From the NCBI GenBank assembly GCA_934119965.1, contig CAKOTA010000022.1, positions 1 to 18,609 on the forward strand: a stretch of DNA of 18,609 bases, written 5' to 3'. The notes beneath the pieces are model-generated. The model saw nothing but the letters and a program-made list of their open reading frames with translations. It did not search any database and was not told where the DNA came from. Within the stretch, counting starts at the first letter, position 1, and every line of letters starts with the position of its first letter. A program made the position numbers and the translations under genes. The stretch comes from an uncultured Bacilli bacterium (GTDB lineage Bacteria > Bacillota_I > Bacilli_A > RF39 > UBA660). Of the stretch, positions 1 to 7,943 are shown one piece after another.

Positions 1-88
1 TGCCTAAATTACCATTTCTTTATCAATTTTGGTATCTTTTTCATCATATTGCTTACTTTTAGTATATCCATTTATTAAAAAATCATTT

Positions 89-487
89 TTATTTTAATCT
101 CTCATTTAACAATCTTCGTATTTGTTCTATTTTTTCATACTCAATATTCTTATTTAAATTAGTAACGTTTTTATACATTAAATAGAATCTTATAATAACG
201 CCAATAAAAGTTGTTATTATAAATAAACTTCCTAAAAAATAAATATCTTGTATTAATAAAAATAATCCAAATCCAATTCCTACAATACTAATTAATATTA
301 GTAATGATGTTAATGATCTATTCTTATTTTCTAGTTCTAATTCATTTATTTTATTTTTCAAATAATTGATTTGTTCTTCACTAGTTAAATTCATATTTTG
401 AATAACATTATTATAAACAACTTCAGTTTTATTATTTTCGTCGCCTGTAATAGCTATATTTAATTTTTTTAATTCATTCTTTTTCAT
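89..487 (-). CDS. Small two-helix membrane protein of unknown function
   Basis: I do not recognise a family. The 132-residue product has a polar N-terminal part (1-35), a short predicted coiled coil rich in Glu, Asn, Lys and Leu (about 36-56), two hydrophobic segments (about 59-79 and 83-104) joined by a very short turn, and a charged C-terminal tail. A hairpin membrane protein with both ends in the cytoplasm is the simplest reading. The ATG overlaps the stop of the upstream gene (484-996) as ATGA, so the two are translationally coupled and probably function together. A purine-rich GGAG-like site inside the end of the upstream gene can serve as ribosome binding site. I see no signal peptide and no catalytic motif. 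Confidence in the gene is good because of the coupling; confidence in function is nil. Confidence 0.75.
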   Translation of the reverse strand: MKKNELKKLNIAITGDENNKTEVVYNNVIQNMNLTSEEQINYLKNKINELELENKNRSLTSLLILISIVGIGFGLFLLIQDIYFLGSLFIITTFIGVIIRFYLMYKNVTNLNKNIEYEKIEQIRRLLNERLK

Positions 488-996
488 ATTTTATCTCCTT
501 TAATCTTTTTTAATATTTTTTGATTACTACTAGTTTTTATATCTTCATCTTCAATAACATCATATATTGATTTTTCACTGTATTTTCCCTTGATTAAATC
601 GCTTTTTAGTCGATTAAGTTGTGCTACTGAAAGTTGGGTATTAATTTTAGCAAAAATTCTTTCACTACTTTTAGAAATTTGATAATATTGACTTTTCTTA
701 CCCTCATTATATATCCATAGTTTAGGGACTTTAATTCCTGTAGTTATTTCCTGACAATATCTTGATAAATATGGAGAACTAACTATTATATCAACACCAG
801 TACTAGAAAACAATTTCTCTGATTCTGATATTTCTCTGAATAAAGCTGGTGTTGCTTCATCAAAAGTTTGATTAAAATTGATTAGATATTTATAATAATC
901 ATCATATAGTGGTGAATTGATATTAACTATTTTTTTAAAGAAAACAGATTCAACTTCTTCATTTAACTTATATAATGTTGCACTATATAATCTCAT
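484..996 (-). CDS. Hypothetical soluble protein, first gene of a coupled pair
   Basis: This 170-residue protein has no signal peptide or membrane segment and I do not recognise its family. The centre contains a stretch resembling an alpha/beta unit (DIIVSSPYLSRYCQEI, residues about 69-84). The C-terminal third is Lys/Ser rich and probably helical. The start ATG is preceded by an AGGGGGAT ribosome binding site at good spacing and by an excellent promoter (1022-1050), so the gene is very likely expressed. Its last bases overlap the ATG of the downstream two-helix membrane protein, which suggests a soluble-plus-membrane pair. No transposon or phage signatures are seen beside it. The gene is well supported; the role is unknown. 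Confidence 0.78.
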   Translation of the reverse strand: MRLYSATLYKLNEEVESVFFKKIVNINSPLYDDYYKYLINFNQTFDEATPALFREISESEKLFSSTGVDIIVSSPYLSRYCQEITTGIKVPKLWIYNEGKKSQYYQISKSSERIFAKINTQLSVAQLNRLKSDLIKGKYSEKSIYDVIEDEDIKTSSNQKILKKIKGDKI

Positions 997-1021
997 ATTT
1001 ATCCCCCTAACAATTGCGCTT

Positions 1022-1050
1022 ATTATAACACTTTAAATAATAATTGTAAA
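1022..1050 (-). promoter_or_regulatory. Promoter of the 484-996 / 89-487 pair
   Basis: Read on the minus strand there is TTTACA at 1050-1045, a 17-base spacer, and TATAAT at 1027-1022. TGT directly before the -10 also makes it an extended -10. It lies about 25 bases upstream of the ATG. This is the best vegetative sigma-type promoter in the window. Confidence 0.75.
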
Positions 1051-1099
1051 GAATAAAATGAATCTGTATTACAATAAAATATTTTTTAAATTTATTTTA

Positions 1100-1127
1100 T
1101 TAAAAAAACATATTTTAAATATGTTTA
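1100..1127 (-). terminator. Intrinsic terminator of the zinc-ribbon gene
   Basis: An inverted repeat has arms 1106-1114 and 1118-1126 with a 3-base loop. On the minus strand it is followed by a run of T. The TAA stop of the gene (1127-1125) lies within the hairpin arm. The stem is AT-rich, so strength is uncertain. Confidence 0.6.
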
Positions 1128-1508
1128 GTTACAAATTAATATTATTATTTGAATTGCTATTAAAATAAATGATGAAATAGATAACCATAATCCACTGGTA
1201 TTAAATCCATTTTTGTTTGTTTTTCTTTCAGAAGCGGCTAAAGAAACTGATATAATTGCTAGAACAGATTGAATTAAAACGAATCCAATTATATACCCTA
1301 CCATTTCAGAAGCACTATAATAACTGTATAATTCTACCTCATCATCTAGAACCACTAAGAAAGCAATTAATGAATAAAGAACTGATAGAATACCAAGTAC
1401 CATACTTGCTATCCCTCTTCCTTTACCTTTCTTTTTTATAGCACATCCACATCCTACACAAATAACTGCATTTTCATCTATTTTTTTACCACAATTTTGA
1501 CAATACAT
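1125..1508 (-). CDS. Zinc-ribbon membrane protein (DUF4190-like)
   Basis: The 127-residue product starts with a zinc ribbon: C3-x2-C6 and C17-x2-C20, with an extra Cys22. A basic linker (25-31) follows, then a hydrophobic region with about three membrane segments (about 33-53, 68-91, 105-125). A zinc ribbon fused to a DUF4190-like helical bundle is a common, functionally uncharacterised type in Gram-positive bacteria. An AGGGAGTGAT ribosome binding site precedes the ATG. The gene lies just downstream of uvrC on the same strand with 48 bases between, and a possible promoter sits in that gap, so it may be independent of uvrC. The Cys pattern is the same as in the TcaA-like protein at 12164-13378. 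Function unknown; probably a membrane sensor or scaffold. Confidence 0.8.
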   Translation of the reverse strand: MYCQNCGKKIDENAVICVGCGCAIKKKGKGRGIASMVLGILSVLYSLIAFLVVLDDEVELYSYYSASEMVGYIIGFVLIQSVLAIISVSLAASERKTNKNGFNTSGLWLSISSFILIAIQIIILICN

Positions 1509-1527
1509 AAAATCACTCCCTAATTAG

Positions 1528-1556
1528 ATTATATATTATTATTTATAAAAATACAA
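1528..1556 (-). promoter_or_regulatory. Possible promoter of the zinc-ribbon gene
   Basis: TTGTAT (1556-1551), a 17-base spacer and TATAAT (1533-1528) are read on the minus strand. The boxes are good, but transcription would start only about 12 bases before the ATG, at the edge of the ribosome binding site, so the leader would be very short. Confidence 0.45.
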
Positions 1557-3317
1557 TCAATAATTTTTTAAAAATTCATATAGATTTTTAGCAACCCCAC
1601 TAGGTAACACTTTTTCTAATTCTTCAATACTTAATTTTTTCATATTAGTTATAGTCTTATATTTTTTTATTAACTCTTTTTTTCTAACACTACCAATACC
1701 TTCTATATTATCTAATATACTCTCAACACTACCTTTACTTCTTATTTGTTTATGATAACTTATAGTAAAATTATGAACTTCATTTTGCATTCTTTCTAAA
1801 TAATAAAATAAATTACTTTTTTTATCTATTTCTAATTCTTCAATTGGATTGTTTGCTAACAAACTTGAAGTACTATGTTTATCATTTTTTTTAAGTCCGA
1901 CAACCATAATATTAAGTCCTAAATCATTTATAACGCCTCTAGCAATGTTAATTTGACCAACACCACCATCAACAATAATTAAATCAGGTCTTTCTAAATT
2001 ATCCATTAAAACTCTAAAATATCTTCTATATATTACTTCTCTCATCATACCATATTCATCATTAGTATCAATTTTGATTTTAAATTTACGATAATCATTT
2101 TTAGATGGTAATCCATTTTTAAATACAACCATACCACTTACACTGTATGTTCCAAACAAATGTGAATTATCAAATAATTCAATACGATCTAGTTTATCTA
2201 GTTTTAATAATTCTTTTAATTCTTCATTTGCTTTTAATGTTCTATTTTCGTCTCTTTCAATTAAAGTAAATTCATTTTTTATTGTTATGCTAGCATTCTT
2301 ATTAGCCATTTCAATTAATTTATTTTTAACACCTTTAATTGGTTTTTTTACTTTTATTTTTAAATAATCTTCCAATAAAACATCATCTACAATATTTGGA
2401 ACTAACAATTCTTTGGGCAAAATAAAATTATCGTAAAAGTTGGCTATATAGCTAGTTAATATTTCGTCTATTTCTCCTATTATTGGTAGTATTTTGGAAT
2501 GTCTTTCAAGTATTTTACCGCTTCTTATAAAGAAGACTTGAATTGATAGATAACCTCTATACTCATAATATCCAAATATATCAGTATCAACAGTAGTTCC
2601 AATTTCAACTTTTTGTTTTGTTAAAGTTACTTTAATATAATTTAGTAATTCTTTGTATTCATTAGCTTTTTCAAAATTCAATAATTCACTTTGTTTATAC
2701 ATTTCACTTTCTAGTTTGTCAGTTATTTCCTTATAGTCACCTTTTAGGAAAGAAATTATATCTTTTTCCATTTTTTCTACTAATTTTTTATCAACACTAT
2801 TAGTACAATATCCTAAACATTCACCTATATGATAATATAGACAAGGTTTTTTACTGAATGTTTTACATTTTCTTAAAGGGTAAATTCTATTTAATAAATT
2901 TACTGTTGTTCTTGCAGCTCCAACATTGGGATAAGGTCCATAAAGTCTAGCATTTTTCTTTTTATGAATATTTCTCACAATTAATAGTCTTGGTACTTCT
3001 TCATTGGTTAATTCAATATATGGATAACTTTTATCATCTCTTAAAAGAATATTATATTTTGGATCATTTTCTTTGATTAAATTTTGTTCTAGAATTAATG
3101 ATTCTGTTTCACTTCCAACTACTATGTATTCAAAATCAACAATCTCACTTACTAGTTTAGCAGTTTTTCCAGTATGAGTTCCTCTAAAATAAGAAGATAA
3201 TCTATTTTTTAGTTTCTTAGCTTTCCCAACATAGATAATTATATTATCTTTATTTTTCATTAGATAACATCCTGGTTTATTAGGAACTAAAGATAATTTT
3301 TGCTTAATATGATCCAT
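1557..3317 (-). CDS. uvrC: UvrABC excinuclease subunit C
   Basis: UvrC makes the two incisions flanking a DNA lesion in cytoplasmic nucleotide excision repair, acting with UvrA and UvrB. Starting at this ATG the product is 586 residues, normal for the family. In order: a GIY-YIG nuclease domain (about 13-88, with GCYLM and IIIYVGKAK), a four-Cys iron-sulfur-type cluster (C151, C159, C167, C171), a UVR motif that contacts UvrB (about 202-229), the RNase H-like endonuclease with Asp383 (FDNSH), Asp420, Asp450 (IIVDGG) and His515, and a C-terminal helix-hairpin-helix region (about 535-583). An in-frame GTG nine bases upstream lies inside the AGGTGA ribosome binding site, so this ATG, five bases after it, is the better start. 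An extended -10 promoter lies just upstream. Confidence 0.97.
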   Translation of the reverse strand: MDHIKQKLSLVPNKPGCYLMKNKDNIIIYVGKAKKLKNRLSSYFRGTHTGKTAKLVSEIVDFEYIVVGSETESLILEQNLIKENDPKYNILLRDDKSYPYIELTNEEVPRLLIVRNIHKKKNARLYGPYPNVGAARTTVNLLNRIYPLRKCKTFSKKPCLYYHIGECLGYCTNSVDKKLVEKMEKDIISFLKGDYKEITDKLESEMYKQSELLNFEKANEYKELLNYIKVTLTKQKVEIGTTVDTDIFGYYEYRGYLSIQVFFIRSGKILERHSKILPIIGEIDEILTSYIANFYDNFILPKELLVPNIVDDVLLEDYLKIKVKKPIKGVKNKLIEMANKNASITIKNEFTLIERDENRTLKANEELKELLKLDKLDRIELFDNSHLFGTYSVSGMVVFKNGLPSKNDYRKFKIKIDTNDEYGMMREVIYRRYFRVLMDNLERPDLIIVDGGVGQINIARGVINDLGLNIMVVGLKKNDKHSTSSLLANNPIEELEIDKKSNLFYYLERMQNEVHNFTISYHKQIRSKGSVESILDNIEGIGSVRKKELIKKYKTITNMKKLSIEELEKVLPSGVAKNLYEFLKNY

Positions 3318-3334
3318 ATATATCACCTGCTAAA

Positions 3335-3343
3335 ATTATAACA
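3335..3343 (-). promoter_or_regulatory. Extended -10 promoter of uvrC
   Basis: TGTTATAAT is read on the minus strand, 18 to 26 bases upstream of the uvrC ATG. No good -35 box is visible, because that region is the hairpin terminator of the upstream gene. Confidence 0.55.
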
Positions 3344-3344
3344 C

Positions 3345-3370
3345 AAAAAAGAAGATTTTTCATCTTCTTT
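3345..3370 (-). terminator. Intrinsic terminator of the VTC-DUF4956-Cthe_2159 operon
   Basis: Nine-base-pair arms at 3348-3356 and 3362-3370 enclose a 5-base loop, followed by T on the minus strand. The TGA stop of the last gene (3362-3360) sits at the base of the loop. Confidence 0.75.
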
Positions 3371-5078
3371 CTGGTGGTTCACCGGGTCTTTGATTGTTGT
3401 CTGGACCCATTCCTGGATTACCATTCATTTTATTTCCAATAGTGGTTGCTACCGAACTTTGCGTATATGTTTGATATAGATTACCACCACTATATGTTCC
3501 ATCTACATATAAGCCATTTTTAACAGTTCCAGTTGCTTCTCCACCAATAGTTATATTATATGATTCATTTAGTTTAATATTTTTAGTTGATACTACTATT
3601 GAACTGAATTTTTTGCTTGGACTATATGTTATAATTCCATCTATATTTATAATTGTGTTTTCTTCATAACTATTTTCAAAGTTAATTAAAACACCATTTT
3701 GAGTAGAATTACTACTTATTACTTCAGCCATACCACTTGAACCAACTGCTACTAATGTTCCACCATTTATTATGAATTCTGTTTCATAATCTAAAGCACC
3801 ATTGCCATCATTAGTTGGACCATCTACTAATACTGTTCCACCATTCATTATTATTTTTCCATTACTATCTAAGCCATCACCATCGGCATTTACATATATA
3901 TAACCATCATTTATTGTAAGAATATATGATGTATTTGTATCAAAATTATTTTCCCCTGGTCTATTTAAACTTGATGAGTCAGAACCACCAGCTACATTAA
4001 TTCCGTCATCACTAGCTATAATACTAATTTGTCCATTATCAATTGTAATTACTGATGCTTCTAATCCTTCATAAGATTTAGTTATATCGATTTTACCATC
4101 TTTTATTGTTAAATTTGTATCGGCATGAATTCCATCATCACCAGTTGATAATGTATATGTTCCAGTGTTTATTTCAATATTATTATTTGAATGAATACTA
4201 TCATCTTCTGAGTCTATTTCGAATGTACCACCATTAATTATAATATCATTATCGGCTTTTATCGCTTTTTTGGATACTGTATCAGTAGAATTATTTATTT
4301 TACCCCATGCACTAGAATTTTTACTAGTTGTTGTTGAACCATTACCAGTTGTTATTTTGAATGTTCCATCTAATATCTTAATGTTTGTTGCTGCTTGAAT
4401 ACCATCTTGTTTACTATTAATCGTGATATTGCCATTTTCAATTAATATGTAACCTAATGATGTGTCTTTTTCGTTGGTTGCTTTAATTCCATCGCCAGTT
4501 GAACTAATATTAATATTACCATTTAGGATAGTTACAAAATCTTTTCCTCTAATTCCATCATCTATAGAAGTAATATTTATGTTTCCGTTTTCAATAACAA
4601 GAGAATCTTTACTAACTATTCCATCTTGGTTGTTTGCTGTTATTTCTAAAGTACCTGTTCCTGTTATTACTAAGTCATCTTTAGAATAAATTACACCATC
4701 ATTTTCACTATTTCCATTATCAGTTAAAATGTTTGTAGTATTTTCATTTAACTCAATGTAAGTTTTTTTGGAGTTTTCAATCATAATTGCAGGCCCATCA
4801 TTATTAGTTATTTCAACTCCATTTAGTATTAATTTAACATAATCACTAGTATTAATTGTTACACTTCCTGTAATTTTTCCAGACAATATGTAAATTCCTG
4901 GATTAGTAATTGTAAGTGATTCAGTTAGTTCTATTTCTTTTGTTTCATATTTACTCCAATCAATATTTTCTTCTTTATAGGATATATTTGTTTTATTATC
5001 CTTAATATTAATTATGCATAATGTAATTGTAAGTCCTAAAACAAAAATACTAAGTAATATAAAAATTTTTTTCTTCAT
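3360..5078 (-). CDS. Surface-anchored Cthe_2159-type beta-helix carbohydrate-binding protein
   Basis: The 572-residue protein has an N-terminal signal/anchor helix (about 4-24; Cys21 is not in a lipobox) and a long beta-helix. The helix is built from repeats of about 20-25 residues ending in a DG-I/L turn: DG at about 152, 174, 196, 225, 315, 358 and 401, with related turns near 293 and 338. This matches the Cthe_2159 family, whose founding Clostridium thermocellum member is a calcium- and acidic-sugar-binding beta-helix; here the binding specificity is inference. The last 25 residues are Gly/Pro/Asn rich and end in charged residues. No sortase motif is seen, so anchoring would be by the N-terminal helix. 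The start overlaps the stop of the DUF4956 gene by one base (TAATG), with an AGAAGGTGA ribosome binding site. It is probably outside the cell and coupled to the VTC/DUF4956 pair. Confidence 0.88.
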   Translation of the reverse strand: MKKKIFILLSIFVLGLTITLCIINIKDNKTNISYKEENIDWSKYETKEIELTESLTITNPGIYILSGKITGSVTINTSDYVKLILNGVEITNNDGPAIMIENSKKTYIELNENTTNILTDNGNSENDGVIYSKDDLVITGTGTLEITANNQDGIVSKDSLVIENGNINITSIDDGIRGKDFVTILNGNINISSTGDGIKATNEKDTSLGYILIENGNITINSKQDGIQAATNIKILDGTFKITTGNGSTTTSKNSSAWGKINNSTDTVSKKAIKADNDIIINGGTFEIDSEDDSIHSNNNIEINTGTYTLSTGDDGIHADTNLTIKDGKIDITKSYEGLEASVITIDNGQISIIASDDGINVAGGSDSSSLNRPGENNFDTNTSYILTINDGYIYVNADGDGLDSNGKIIMNGGTVLVDGPTNDGNGALDYETEFIINGGTLVAVGSSGMAEVISSNSTQNGVLINFENSYEENTIINIDGIITYSPSKKFSSIVVSTKNIKLNESYNITIGGEATGTVKNGLYVDGTYSGGNLYQTYTQSSVATTIGNKMNGNPGMGPDNNQRPGEPPERR

Positions 5079-5743
5079 TATAATTCACCTTCTGTCATTA
5101 AGTTATTTAATGATATTTTTAAATTACCATTCATTATTCTTAGCTCATCAATAAATTGTTTAGTATTGATATTGTTTTTTAATTCAATTAAATAATTTAA
5201 TTCAAATAAACTTCCCATATTTGTAGTTTTAATTTTTTCAATTTTATAACTATTTGTATATTTTTTTAATGTTTCATCAAATAAGTTATTATAATCTAAA
5301 TTTTCTGGTATTAATATGGTTAAACTTTGAATATTTTTAACATTTTTATTTATATAATTTAAAATTAAAATAAATATACATACTATTATTGTTACTATTA
5401 TAGCAAATGCTATATGACCCATACCAAGGGCTAAACCAATAGCCATTGCAAAGAAAACAGTCATTATTTCTTTTGAATTGCCTGGTACGGATCTAAATCT
5501 AACTAAAGAGAAAGCACCAGCTATAGCTACTCCTGTTCCTAAGTTACCATTTACCATCATTATTACTACAGCTATTAATATTGGTAAAATTGCTATTGTC
5601 TCGATAAAATTTTTGCTTGTATTTGTTGTTTTTTTATGTACTAATGCGATTACTATTCCTAATATAATAGCGCTCACCATACATAATAATAATTTGTCTA
5701 AATCAAGTGTTATACTTTCACTATTAAATATACTTTTTAACAT
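5078..5743 (-). CDS. DUF4956 integral membrane protein
   Basis: The 221-residue protein has about four membrane helices in its first 130 residues (about 17-36, 47-65, 95-108, 110-130) and a soluble C-terminal domain (about 131-221) that looks ferredoxin-like. The hallmark GAFSLVRFRSVPGNSKEI at about 76-93 identifies DUF4956. The family has no proven activity; it is regularly found next to VTC-domain and Cthe_2159/CotH genes. By analogy with yeast VTC, where the catalytic tunnel feeds a membrane channel, it could be the membrane conduit or docking partner for the VTC-like enzyme, but this is inference. The start overlaps the end of the VTC gene by seven bases, preceded by an AAAGGAGAG ribosome binding site. 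Confidence 0.9.
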   Translation of the reverse strand: MLKSIFNSESITLDLDKLLLCMVSAIILGIVIALVHKKTTNTSKNFIETIAILPILIAVVIMMVNGNLGTGVAIAGAFSLVRFRSVPGNSKEIMTVFFAMAIGLALGMGHIAFAIIVTIIVCIFILILNYINKNVKNIQSLTILIPENLDYNNLFDETLKKYTNSYKIEKIKTTNMGSLFELNYLIELKNNINTKQFIDELRIMNGNLKISLNNLMTEGEL

Positions 5744-6429
5744 AAACTCTCCTTTAATATATAATTTTTATAAATACTACCATATTTTGAAAATGATGTT
5801 GGATATATTTCTAATTCTGATAAAGCTTTAACTAACCATATTGGAAACGAATCTAATGTTTTAATTTCTAATATATATTTATCATTATTAAATATTTTTC
5901 CTTTTTCATCATCTAAGTTTAATTCATTTAATCTATAATTTAAGTTATTATCAAATGTAATTCTGAGATTTTTATTTTCTTTTGAAATAAAACTAATTCT
6001 ATCATATGAAATAAATACTTTTGGTTTTAATTCATAATAGTTCATTAAGTAATCTAGTTCATTAAATATTTGAATATTTGAATTATCAGGTATTTTATTT
6101 TTATTTAAATAGTTTTTTAAATTTTCATATGTTAGAGTTATTCTTCTTTTATTAGTTATTCCTTTATATTTTTTCTTGATTTCAAAAAATATTTTATCTT
6201 CATTTTCTACTTTTCCATAACTTCTAATTCTGACTTTTTCTTTATATATTGGTTTTTCTAAAGAATTTCTTATTAAATCATAATTATTTGTATCAAAATA
6301 AATACTACATATTTTATATTTAAAATATTTGTCTTCTTCAACATAATCGTTTATTTTTTTTAGAAATAATTCATATTGTTTTTGATTCAATAGGTATTTA
6401 TTTTCTAATCTTTTAAATGTTTCTATTAT
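5737..6429 (-). CDS. VTC-domain polyphosphate polymerase-like protein with non-canonical start
   Basis: This is a soluble VTC/triphosphate-tunnel protein, the type that makes polyphosphate from ATP in yeast Vtc4. Visible tunnel residues are: ETFKRLENKYLL at the N-terminus (Glu and Lys of the E-x-K-Y strand), YFDT, KVRIRSYG, FFEIKKKYKG followed by KRR, ISYDR, RITFDN, ILEIK, and the closing SFSKYGSIYK. The first canonical codon is a TTG at 6390, but starting there deletes the conserved FKRLENKYLL strand and leaves the strong AAGGAGG site (6442-6436) more than 40 bases away. The frame is open upstream to a TAA at 6444-6442 and contains no ATG, GTG or TTG, only ATT ATT ATA ATA after the ribosome binding site. 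I place the start at ATA 6429 (7-base spacing, 230 residues); ATT 6432 or ATA 6426 are alternatives, and a base error is possible. It is the first gene of the operon. Confidence 0.85.
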   Translation of the reverse strand: MIETFKRLENKYLLNQKQYELFLKKINDYVEEDKYFKYKICSIYFDTNNYDLIRNSLEKPIYKEKVRIRSYGKVENEDKIFFEIKKKYKGITNKRRITLTYENLKNYLNKNKIPDNSNIQIFNELDYLMNYYELKPKVFISYDRISFISKENKNLRITFDNNLNYRLNELNLDDEKGKIFNNDKYILEIKTLDSFPIWLVKALSELEIYPTSFSKYGSIYKNYILKESLC

Positions 6430-6512
6430 AATAATTCCTCCTTACATGTTTAATGATACTTAAAATTATTGTTATGAAAGTGAAAAAATTATGAATTTTT
6501 TATGAAATAATG

Positions 6513-6518
6513 TATAAT
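6513..6518 (+). promoter_or_regulatory. -10 box of the YigZ-family gene
   Basis: TATAAT lies 15 bases before the ATG at 6534. No convincing -35 is seen. The leader would be short and begin just before the GGTGG ribosome binding site. Confidence 0.5.
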
Positions 6519-6533
6519 GATTATGGTGGTTTT

Positions 6534-7115
6534 ATGAAAACTATAGATAGTAATATTAAAAATGAATATGTTATTAATAAGTCTAAGTTCATTGCTTGCT
6601 TATTTAAAGTTAATACTATTAATGAAGTAAATGATTATTTAGAGTTAATAAAAAGTGAGTATAAAGACGCTACTCACTATTGTTATAGTTATATAATTGA
6701 TAATGTTAAAAGGTTTAATGATGATGGAGAACCTGGTGGTACTGCTGGAATGCCTATTTTAAATGTTTTAGAAAGTAATAATTTGAACTATATTTTATGT
6801 ATTGTTGTCAGATATTTTGGTGGTATTAAACTGGGTGCGGGAGGTTTAGTTAGAGCTTATACAAAGTCTGCTACTCTAGCATTAGAAAATTGTAATATTA
6901 TTGATATTAAAGAAGGATATAAAATTGAGATTGTTTTTGATTATGAAAATAGTAAGGTTATTGATATTCTTTTGAAAAATGAAATTATTTTAAATAAAGA
7001 ATTTAATGATGTTATCAAATATGAAATTATTGTTAATAAAGAACATTATGATATTATTAGTAAATTAGAAATTGGATGTATTAGAGTAAGTATTATGGAT
7101 TTAATTAAATATTAA
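6534..7115 (+). CDS. YigZ/IMPACT family (UPF0029) protein
   Basis: The 193-residue protein carries the two family signatures: DDGEPGGTAGMPIL (about 63-76) and VRYFGGIKLGAGGLVRAYT (about 92-110). A smaller C-terminal domain with a ferredoxin-like look follows (about 125-193). The family includes E. coli YigZ and B. subtilis YvyE, and its eukaryotic relative IMPACT regulates the Gcn2 translation-control kinase. In bacteria the role is not settled, though a link to translation or proline peptide processing has been suggested. An in-frame ATG at 6510 overlaps the -10 box and cannot be the start; the ATG at 6534 follows a GGTGG ribosome binding site. It is one of two plus-strand genes, transcribed away from the VTC operon. 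Confidence 0.92.
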   Translation: MKTIDSNIKNEYVINKSKFIACLFKVNTINEVNDYLELIKSEYKDATHYCYSYIIDNVKRFNDDGEPGGTAGMPILNVLESNNLNYILCIVVRYFGGIKLGAGGLVRAYTKSATLALENCNIIDIKEGYKIEIVFDYENSKVIDILLKNEIILNKEFNDVIKYEIIVNKEHYDIISKLEIGCIRVSIMDLIKY

Positions 7116-7139
7116 AACAACTTTTAAAGTTGTTTTTTT
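7114..7139 (+). terminator. Terminator between the convergent yigZ and kinase-like genes
   Basis: Arms of 10 base pairs (7114-7123 and 7127-7136) enclose a 3-base loop, and T follows on the plus strand to 7139. It also gives four T on the minus strand, so it probably stops both convergent genes. The TAA of the minus-strand gene (7126-7124) is exactly the loop. Confidence 0.8.
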
Positions 7140-7912
7140 AAGTAATTATTTATTTTTTTATATGTTTCATCCCAATTTGTATTTGGGTCTTCAACAATTA
7201 TATGATTAATGCCTAATTTTTCTAATATATGTATTTCTCTATTTTGTCTTTCTTCTAGAGCTCTAATATAACCATCAAATCCTTTTAATTTATTTCTTTT
7301 TCCGTATTTACCTGTACAATGATAATTTACAACAGCATTCAGCCATTCACTACCTCTGTTTGGTAATACTCTATTTATACTTTCTTTTATGTTAGTTATT
7401 TTTAAATAAATAATAATAGGATTTAATGGTTTAATTATTTCATAAATTTCTTTAATATATTCATAAGATTGTTGCAAATTAAAGTCAAATCTTATCATAG
7501 TTTCACACATAGGATTTTGAAGGAATGTACAGTTTAAAACATAGTTATCTGATATGTTATTTTTAAATTCTTTCCATTTATCAATAAATAATTTTTTTTC
7601 AATATTCCAGGGTAAATAATCATATATTTTGTATTGAACTAGTTTTTCAAATAAATCGTCTTTGAATTCTTTAAGCGAAACAATATATCCATCATCTTTT
7701 TTTAGGGATTTAGATATTATTAGGTTTTGTTCTTTAGTTGTAAATTTATTTAATTGATTATTTGTGATATATGCTGAAAATATATAATCTGCTGGATGAT
7801 TATCATCGCTCTCATCAAAAAAACTAAAGTTTAATTCTGTAGCAACATATTTAGCGGTTGTACTTTTACCTGTTGATGGTAACCCTTCTACAATGATTAG
7901 TTTATTTATCAC
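7124..7912 (-). CDS. P-loop nucleoside/nucleotide kinase-like protein
   Basis: The 262-residue soluble protein begins with a hydrophobic strand and a Walker A loop, GLPSTGKST (about 10-18), as in adenylate/thymidylate kinase-like P-loop proteins. A second strand (IIIYLKI, about 166-172) followed by an Arg-containing helix fits the lid/Walker-B half of such kinases. The central part is rich in aromatics and charged residues. The substrate cannot be told from sequence. The start is a GTG; the ribosome binding site (GAGTGTGAT) is weak and there is no clear promoter, so expression may be low. The gene follows the AAA+ pseudogene on the same strand. Similar proteins are usually annotated only as AAA-family ATPase. 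Confidence 0.8.
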   Translation of the reverse strand: MINKLIIVEGLPSTGKSTTAKYVATELNFSFFDESDDNHPADYIFSAYITNNQLNKFTTKEQNLIISKSLKKDDGYIVSLKEFKDDLFEKLVQYKIYDYLPWNIEKKLFIDKWKEFKNNISDNYVLNCTFLQNPMCETMIRFDFNLQQSYEYIKEIYEIIKPLNPIIIYLKITNIKESINRVLPNRGSEWLNAVVNYHCTGKYGKRNKLKGFDGYIRALEERQNREIHILEKLGINHIIVEDPNTNWDETYKKINNYLKKQL

Positions 7913-7943
7913 AATATCACACTCTTTTATTAAATATTCTTAT

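Noticed and set aside
1..88. A 28-codon open stretch on the minus strand after the first gene (contains GYTKSKQYDEKD)
   Set aside because: It has no start codon or ribosome binding site and is closed at once upstream. It could be a remnant, but I cannot support a gene.
3318..3326. uvrC start at GTG 3326
   Set aside because: This GTG is part of the AGGTGA ribosome binding site for the ATG at 3317. The same reasoning applies to GTG 18281 (lspA) and GTG 13987 (HD gene).
5478..5831. Open frame on the plus strand opposite DUF4956/VTC
   Set aside because: It is antisense to two conserved proteins and has no start signals.
5737..6390. VTC-like gene starting at TTG 6390
   Set aside because: No ribosome binding site at suitable distance, and the start would remove the conserved FKRLENKYLL strand that is encoded just upstream in frame.
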